DNA of 64,000 bases. Source: Cyathus striatus. Its lineage: Eukaryota; Basidiomycota; Agaricomycetes; Agaricales; Nidulariaceae. Position 1 is the first letter of the stretch. Each line of letters starts with the position of its first letter. The notes under the pieces are model-generated. The model searched no databases and was not told the origin of the DNA. It saw only the letters and a list, made by a program, of their open reading frames with translations. The stretch covers positions 4,588,001 through 4,652,000 of the forward strand of contig JAOVFP010000005.1 in the NCBI GenBank assembly GCA_025738555.1, given 5' to 3'. A program made the position numbers and the translations under genes. Below, in pieces: positions 58,118 to 64,000 of the stretch.

Positions 58118-60311
58118 AATATCTTGGCCTTATAATTTCAAAAAATTCTGTACGAATGGATTCAGGAAAAGTTAAGGCTGTAGTAGATTGGCCAGTTCTG
58201 AATAATAAAAGAGAACTTCAACAATTCCTTGGATTTATTAATTTCTATCAACAATTCATTCAAGGATTTGCTAAAATAGCCAAACCCCTTCATGAATTAA
58301 CTGGAAAAAATGAGTGGAAATGAGAACTCAATCAAGCATTAGCATTTTCTGAATTAAAAGATAAAATCATATTGGCACCTATTCTAGCAATGCCAAATGA
58401 TGACGGAAAATATCATGTTGAAGCCAATTCATCTGATTTTGCAAATGGAGCCATTTTATCTCAGGAACAGACAGATGGAAAATGGAAACCAATCGCATTT
58501 TTATCACATGCCTTAAGCCCAACTGAGAGAAACTATGAAATCTATGATAAAGAAATGCTCGCAATCATGAGAGCACTAGATATGTGGAGACAGTATCTTT
58601 TAGGAGCCTGACAAATATTTGAAATCTGAACAGATCATAAGAATCTCCAATATTTCAGAAAACCACAAAAACTAAATCACCAACAAGCTAGATGGTCGAC
58701 TGAATTATCAGAATTTCATTATATGTTACATCACAAACCAGGGAATCAAATGACTAAGGCCGACTTATTATCTTGAAGAGCTGGACATGAACAAGGAGAA
58801 CATGATAACGAAGACATTATTCTTCTTAAACCAGAACATTTCAGACAAACATATGAAGTTCATGGAGAAGACGAAGAAATAATGGAACAGGTTCGAAAGT
58901 CTAGAAAGAATCAAGATAAAGAAGTTATCAAAATGCTAAATCTCAAATCCAAAGATTGGAACAAATCACCTGAGGGAATAATCACATGGAAGGATTGAAT
59001 TTATATTCCAAAAAATGCCAAACTAAGAGAACGTATAATTAAACTATGTCACAATTCAGCAGTATCCAGACATTACGGAGAATATAAAACACAGGAATTA
59101 ATTACAAGGAATTACTGGTGGCCTTGAATCAGATCTGATATAATAAAATATGTATCTGGATGTGAAGCATGTCAATATACAAACATTCACCAATCAAAAC
59201 CAGTAGGATTATTAAATCCGAATAGTATTCCAGAAGGACCTTGGCATACAATATCCATTGACTTTATCAGACCCCTTCCATATTCCAGAGGATTTGACTT
59301 TCTAATGGTAGTAGTCGATCGATTCACTAAGATGGTGGCATTCATACTGTGTAATAAGGAAATCGATAGTCCAGGAGTCACAGAACTTTATTTAGAAAAA
59401 GTATTTAAGAATTTTGGAATGCCACAACATGTTATAAGTGATCGAGGATCACAATTCACATCTCATTTCATGAAAGAATTCACAAAACAATTAGGTGTTA
59501 AAATGAACCTTTCAACTGCATATCGACCCCAAATGAACAGACAAGTAGAAAGAGTAAACCAAGAGATTGAACAATATCTTAGGATTTATGTAAACTATGA
59601 TCAAAACAATTGGGCAGATAAAATAGCTGTAACAGAATTCAACTATAATAACACAATACATAGAGCAACCAGATACACTCCATTCTTTTAATATATGGAC
59701 ATCACCCATACACAGGAATCAAACCTAATGGAACTTCAAGAACTATCGGAGTTGATGAATTCATAACCACGATAACAAAAGCCAGAGAAAATGCAAAGGT
59801 GGCTCTTACCTTATTCAATGAAGCAATGAAACATGGATATGATAGAAACCAAAAAGAATCACCCAAATACAAAACTGGTGATCTTGTTTATGTTGAAGAA
59901 ATTAATATTAACTCTGATAGACTGGTAGCAAAATTAGATGATAAAAGATATGGACCTTTTAAAGTAATAAAGAAAGTTGGTTTAGCCTCTTATGAAATAC
60001 AATTACTGAAAACTTGGAACCGAAAACATTCCATATTTAACATGCAACTATTAATGAAGTATATTCCTGCCCAATACAAATCACAACAGAAACCAAAATC
60101 CCCACCTGCAATCATTGTTAACGATCAGGAACAATATGAAGTTGAAGCTATTCTAGCGTGGAAAATAAATCGTAAAAAGGTTCAATATAAAATAAAATGG
60201 AAAGGCTATTCTTACAATCATTGTACTTGGGAACCAATCATGTCTTTAACTGGAGCAAAAAGCTTATTAAATAAGTTCCATCAAGAAAATCTGGAATGCC
60301 CAAATGTATAA
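58118..60311 (+). pseudogene. Gypsy-4 pol, 5'-truncated: RT end, RNase H, integrase, chromodomain
   Basis: It begins inside RT (YLGLIISKNSVRMDSGKVKA, LQQFLGFINFYQQFIQGFAK). RNase H: HVEANSSDFANGAILSQEQ and [13 protein letters not shown]. Integrase: zinc-binding H..H and CEACQ, then D in SIDFIRPLP, D in VISDRGSQFTS and E in ERVNQEIEQ. Chromodomain: YKIKWKGYSYNHCTWEP near the C-terminus, ending at 60311. At least six TGA codons and a one-base frameshift near 59690 (FF to LIYGHHP) disrupt it. The sequence is strongly AT-rich, unlike Gypsy-1 and -2. Confidence 0.88.
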
Positions 60312-60533
60312 AATCAAAGACATTTGTTTATAAATTAATTAACAAACCATGCTTCCCAACAACATCATAATCCTCATCTATATCATTGTTATTTCCTTTC
60401 TTTGTCTTATAACCTTCATTGTTGGTCATTACCTTCCTCAAATTATATTTTGAATGTATGAATATTATCAACCCCATCAACCAGAAGAATCCATTGAAAT
60501 GTCATGAGGACATAACTCTTAAAGGGGGGGTAA
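60312..60533 (+). other. Gypsy-4 3' untranslated region and polypurine tract
   Basis: AT-rich, ending in AAAGGGGGGG, a polypurine tract placed directly before the LTR, as in reverse transcription of LTR elements. Confidence 0.7.
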
Positions 60534-60906
60534 TGTTAGGATTTCGTCCATTATCTAATCTTTTATCTAATCATATCTTATCTATGTCATGTGATAGTCA
60601 CATGACACACAATGCGGACACCATGTGTATCAACATATGTTACTCATCATTACTGTGGGCACAGTTGCACAGTTTGGCCATACATATAACATGAGTTCTT
60701 AATGTAGAAGCACAGTTACATGTGTTGTAGTGTAGGTAGTATTACATGTGATTCCCTCATGGACTATTTCTATAAATACGGTCTTTCTAGTTAGTAGTCT
60801 GCTATTCTTGTGCTAGTTTATTCCAGACAAGCAAGAAAAGTCATTATCTTTCTATATTCAAGTGTTTAAGTTTGACTTCAAGCATTTAGCTTGTCTGTCA
60901 CTAACA
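60534..60906 (+). repeat. Gypsy-4 3' LTR, 373 bases
   Basis: It begins TGTTAGGATTTCG after the purine tract and ends TCTGTCACTAACA, with a TATAAATAC box at about 60771. The 5' LTR is not present in the window. Confidence 0.82.
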
Positions 60907-61530
60907 TTATGCCAGCAACCTCTGGTGCATGCATAACAATCTCATTTTGGTTGTTGACACTAGATGGATTCACATTCAAATGATCAGTAGTGACCTGAAC
61001 ATTTGGAGATTGTGTATACATGACTGTGGTAAATGTTGAAGCTTTGAAGATGTAAAAGTGAGTTTTAAATCTGAATTGGGCATGGCACTTACTCGTTTCT
61101 AGTTCTGGTATCATCATGAATGCACCAGTCTTGCTCCATACATAATCACTATCTGCTGACCCTGCAGATGTAGACTTCTCATTGACTTCGTCATATGATG
61201 GCAATTTGGTCTCTTGGTTTTGTTCAATACCACTATTGTCATCACTTGGTGTGATGTATCCACTTTCAGTGTCAGACACTTTGCTCAAAACCTCATCAAG
61301 GTATGTGTTATCATCATTAACACTTTGTACATTTATCAATATTTTGAACACAATTCAGATGTTGGACACTCACTGTAATGCAAGCCTTGTACTATCTACC
61401 TCTGATATGTGATATGAAGGCTTTATCGAGTTCTTTGACTTGTGCTGCTTCATAACCTGATGCTGGGCAGCTCATTTCAGACGATTCAATCCCAGTATAG
61501 GTGTACAAGCTGAAAATATGTGTTGGAAGT
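60907..61530 (-). pseudogene. Fragment of an intron-bearing gene, unknown, cut by Gypsy-4
   Basis: On the minus strand, from the right: YTYTGIESSEMSCPASGY, AAQVKELDKAFISHI, then a break, VNDDNTYLDEVLSKVSDTES, AFMMIPELE, then a GTAAGT...CACAG intron (about 61096-61044), then MYTQSPNVQVTTDHLNVNPS and APEVAGI up to the LTR. The acidic Ser/Thr-rich composition and the intron look like a cellular gene or a mobile-element gene such as a KDZ-type protein, but I do not recognise it. The 3' part must lie beyond the missing left end of Gypsy-4, or is lost. Confidence 0.45.
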
Positions 61531-62040
61531 GATAATTACTTTAAATAATGATGAATATAAGTCATTTCCACTGATTTGTAAGTGAGGTTGAAACAAAATT
61601 TAAGGTCTAAGGGGGGGGGTCCCTCCCTAACCCTATGTGGCTCAGCAAAATCTTCAGACCCCCTTGGGTGGAAGAGATACCATATCCCTGTGTCATGCAA
61701 GTCTTAATGCAGACACTATCCATGGTTTAATGTTGGCAAAGTATCGCCTTCATGCTCTTCATATATGACCTTATATTTACTTGCTCTGCAACTGGTTTAA
61801 AACATTATTTTGTCCCTTGTGCAAATAAATACATTATTTCTATGAGAAATGGCCATTAAACAAAAGCCATATACCATAATACACCATTTTTGGCCATAAT
61901 ACGGATTGTACTGTTTTTATAAGTCAAAAAATATTCTTTATATGGTACAGTTACAGGTGGTCTGTATACCATGTGACACCATACATTTTACAGCTGTATA
62001 CTATATATGGTATGGTGTACAGCCCTAGTATTACAGTATA
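61531..62040. other. AT-rich spacer with MITE-like end
   Basis: No gene. CTAGGGCTGTACACC (minus strand, about 62013-62028) looks like a hAT-type terminal motif abutting the LTR fragment at 62041, suggesting a small element inserted there. Confidence 0.3.
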
Positions 62041-62219
62041 TACAAGTAAGAGATAACTCACCTCAGCATTGTGAACAACAGCTGAGGTGTACTAGCTAAA
62101 GTACATAGATTTATATACACTATGAGTCCTTTACTCCAGGATAATGGAGCAAACTACATAAAGGGGAAAGCTTGTGGCCAAGAGCATGCTGTACAGTGCA
62201 GTAGCAGTGTAACACAAGT
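62041..62219 (-). repeat. Inverted fragment of the Copia LTR
   Basis: Its reverse complement follows 36685-36865: shared stretches include TGTTACACTGCTACTGCACT, GTACTTTAGCTAGTACACC and CTGAGGTGAGTT. It is truncated at both ends. Confidence 0.75.
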
Positions 62220-62221
62220 AG

Positions 62222-62323
62222 GGATGTGCATGGGTTGACCAAACCTGCACAGGTCATGGGTAAGGGTGCCAACAGATATGGGTGTGGATCAGATTCCAGG
62301 TACCCACAACCCATACACACCCA
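62222..62323. repeat. Short inverted repeat, about 100 bases
   Basis: GGGATGTGCATGGGTTG at one end and CAACCCATACACACCC at the other pair with three mismatches. A minimal hAT-type MITE is possible. Confidence 0.45.
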
Positions 62324-62703
62324 TAAACTACTACAACTACAAAAACAATACTAGACATAGATATATTTTATTAATACATATGTATTTAAAAGATACTTGT
62401 AAAGTTGTACTATGAACTAAAAGATTTTGTTGCCAGTGTTGGAATCAGTTGTGCATTTTGTTCAGTGTGTGGAGTTGTATTATATAATAGACTACACATA
62501 TTGATTAACCTCCCAACTTCAATTGTATAGTCATTACTTTGTTCTGAGGGTTTCTGCTTCACACTGACATTCTTTGTGTTGTTTACTTTCTGCTTCACAT
62601 TAACACTATACTTTTTCTGCTTTTTTGCTTTGCTATGAAGCCCTCCACTTCAACTGTACACTCTGTAAGACTGTAGCTCAGTCTTGAGATTTCTGGTTTT
62701 TCT

Positions 62704-63689
62704 CAGTATGTTGCACTCTCCCACAGTTATCACTGGACTCTCACTGAACTCTCACCAGACTATCAAGAGTTCAGTGAGAGTCTCACTAGACTCTCACTAG
62801 ACTATCAAGAATCCAGTGAGAGTCTCACTACACTATCAGTAGGGCACATGGACTCTACCTGAACTCCACTGAACTCAAGTGTCTAAGCTGTACCTAGACT
62901 CTATTGTCACAGTTGTAACATGTTTCCCACAGTCACCACACTTGTCACACATGTGTGAAAGTGTGCCATGTTGGAAAATGTTGGAAAAAGCATGACATAT
63001 TAGAAAAAGCGTGACATGTGTGACAAGCGTGGGAAAAAGTGTGACATGTTTAGAAAAGTGTCACATATCATAACCATCACACTTACCCAACTTTTTTCAA
63101 CATGTCACACTTTCCCCACATTGTCACATATGTCACGCTTCCAACATGTCACACTTTCCCCACGCTTGTCACACATGTCACACTATTGTTTCCAATGTTT
63201 TCCAAACATGTCACGCTTTTTCCCACACTTGTCACACATGTCACGCTTTTTCCAACATTTTCCAACATGTCACACTTTTCCCACATTTTCCAACCTTTCA
63301 CACATGTGTGACAAGTATGATAACTGTGGGAAACACATTACAACTGTGACAATAGAGTCTGCCTGAAGTCTACCTGGAGTCCACCTGATCTTGTGGAGGA
63401 GTGAGATATACAGCTTATTCTCACTAGATTATCATTGGACTCTCTGAGATTCATCTCATTATAGTATCACTGAACTCTCAGAGATTCTCACCCAATGAGA
63501 ACTAGGTGAGATTGTAGTGAGATGAAAATTGTTCATTTTCTCAGTGTAGTCTCACCAATGTCTCACTAATATCTCTCCACACTCTCAGATATACCACTAA
63601 AATTAACCTGGATTCTCATTGGAGTATCAGAGAATCTCATGAGAATCTCACTGGATTCTACTGAGACTGTGGGTCAGTGACATGACCTC
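62704..63689. mobile_element. Foldback element FB3, 986 bases, 8-base target duplication
   Basis: The left end CAGTATGTTGCACTCTCCC matches FB1; the reverse complement of the right end, GAGGTCATGTCACTGACCC, matches the other FB1 end. Flanks GTTTTTCT (62696-62703) and ATTTTTCT (63690-63697) differ at one base. The outer arms are GACTCTCACTGAA-type units. Inside is a second inverted repeat, about 62898-63361, starting GACTCTATTGTCACAGTTG, around GTGACATGTT units like the core of FB1. Confidence 0.8.
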
Positions 63690-64000
63690 ATTTTTCTTGG
63701 GTTTTTTTTCTTTGCTCTCAAGCTCTCCTCTTTGTTTCAGATCTCTCAGCTTAGTTCTCCAGCCCCTACCTTCATCCCCCAGCCTCAGCCTTTGTTCCAT
63801 AGTTCTCATCTTTGTTCTACAGCTCCAGGTTCATTCTCCACCTTGCAGCTTTGTCCTACAGCCCCTAGTGTCATTTTTCAACTCCAGCCTTTGTTTTCTG
63901 GTCCCCAGCTATGTTATCTATCCCTCACCTTTGGTCTAGAGTCCCAGTGTTGTTCTAAAGTTCCTAGCTTTGTTCTAGAGTCCTCAGATTTGTGTTCCAG
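63690..64000 (+). repeat. Degenerate minisatellite at the right edge
   Basis: Irregular units of about 22-26 bases built on TTTGTTCTAGAGTCC and CAGCCCCTA-like phrases run to the end of the window. The plus frame there is only Ser/Leu/Pro low complexity and is not a gene. Confidence 0.5.

Noticed and set aside
42700..60311. Alternative code in which TGA encodes Trp, given that nearly all stops are TGA
   Set aside because: Most of the TGA codons in Gypsy-2 align with Arg in Gypsy-1, not Trp, and host genes use TGA as a true stop; CpG decay explains it better.
63682..63939. 85-codon plus frame at the right edge
   Set aside because: It is low-complexity Ser/Leu/Pro encoded by a degenerate minisatellite.

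Overview
The window is nuclear DNA of a filamentous fungus, most likely a mushroom-forming basidiomycete (Agaricomycetes). The genes carry many short introns of about 45-65 bases with GT-AG ends, and the set (NADH-type GLT1, LST8, MSS51, HIS3, M13 peptidase) is fungal. The species cannot be fixed from the sequence. Exon coordinates below were read by eye from splice motifs, reading frame and remembered family patterns. No alignment was run.

Left third (1-24,000), a compact host gene block: mitochondrial carrier (-) and ALKBH7-like dioxygenase (+), divergent; a 58-residue four-exon protein (-); the TORC subunit LST8 (+); the 14-exon glutamate synthase GLT1 (+); the COX1 translational activator MSS51 (-); HIS3 (+), which shares a 162-base divergent promoter with MSS51 and has lesions in its frame; and a type II membrane M13 metallopeptidase (-). 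The recognisable functions are nitrogen assimilation, histidine synthesis, TOR signalling and mitochondrial biology. The genes look like ordinary neighbours, not a cluster.

Right two thirds (24,000-64,000), a nest of decayed mobile DNA. In order: a TA-flanked inverted-repeat element; Gypsy-1 (chromovirus, minus strand) with one complete LTR and one cut LTR; a 5'-truncated Copia; a tyrosine-recombinase (Ngaro/DIRS-like) retroelement; Gypsy-2, complete with two LTRs and a 5-base target duplication; a hairpin element; a solo LTR with a triplicated TATA unit; Gypsy-3, interrupted by a foldback element and by a solo LTR of the Gypsy-1 family; a second foldback element; Gypsy-4 with its 3' LTR; an intron-bearing gene fragment cut by that LTR; and a third foldback element. 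Reading frames are closed mostly by TGA codons and Arg-to-Cys or Arg-to-His changes, the mark of CpG to TpG decay.

The most novel signal is a family of three roughly 1-kb foldback elements (53,868-54,834; 57,054-58,117; 62,704-63,689). They share asymmetric ends, and two have 8-base target duplications as hAT-like transposons do, but their interiors are different tandem-repeat arrays folded into long hairpins.
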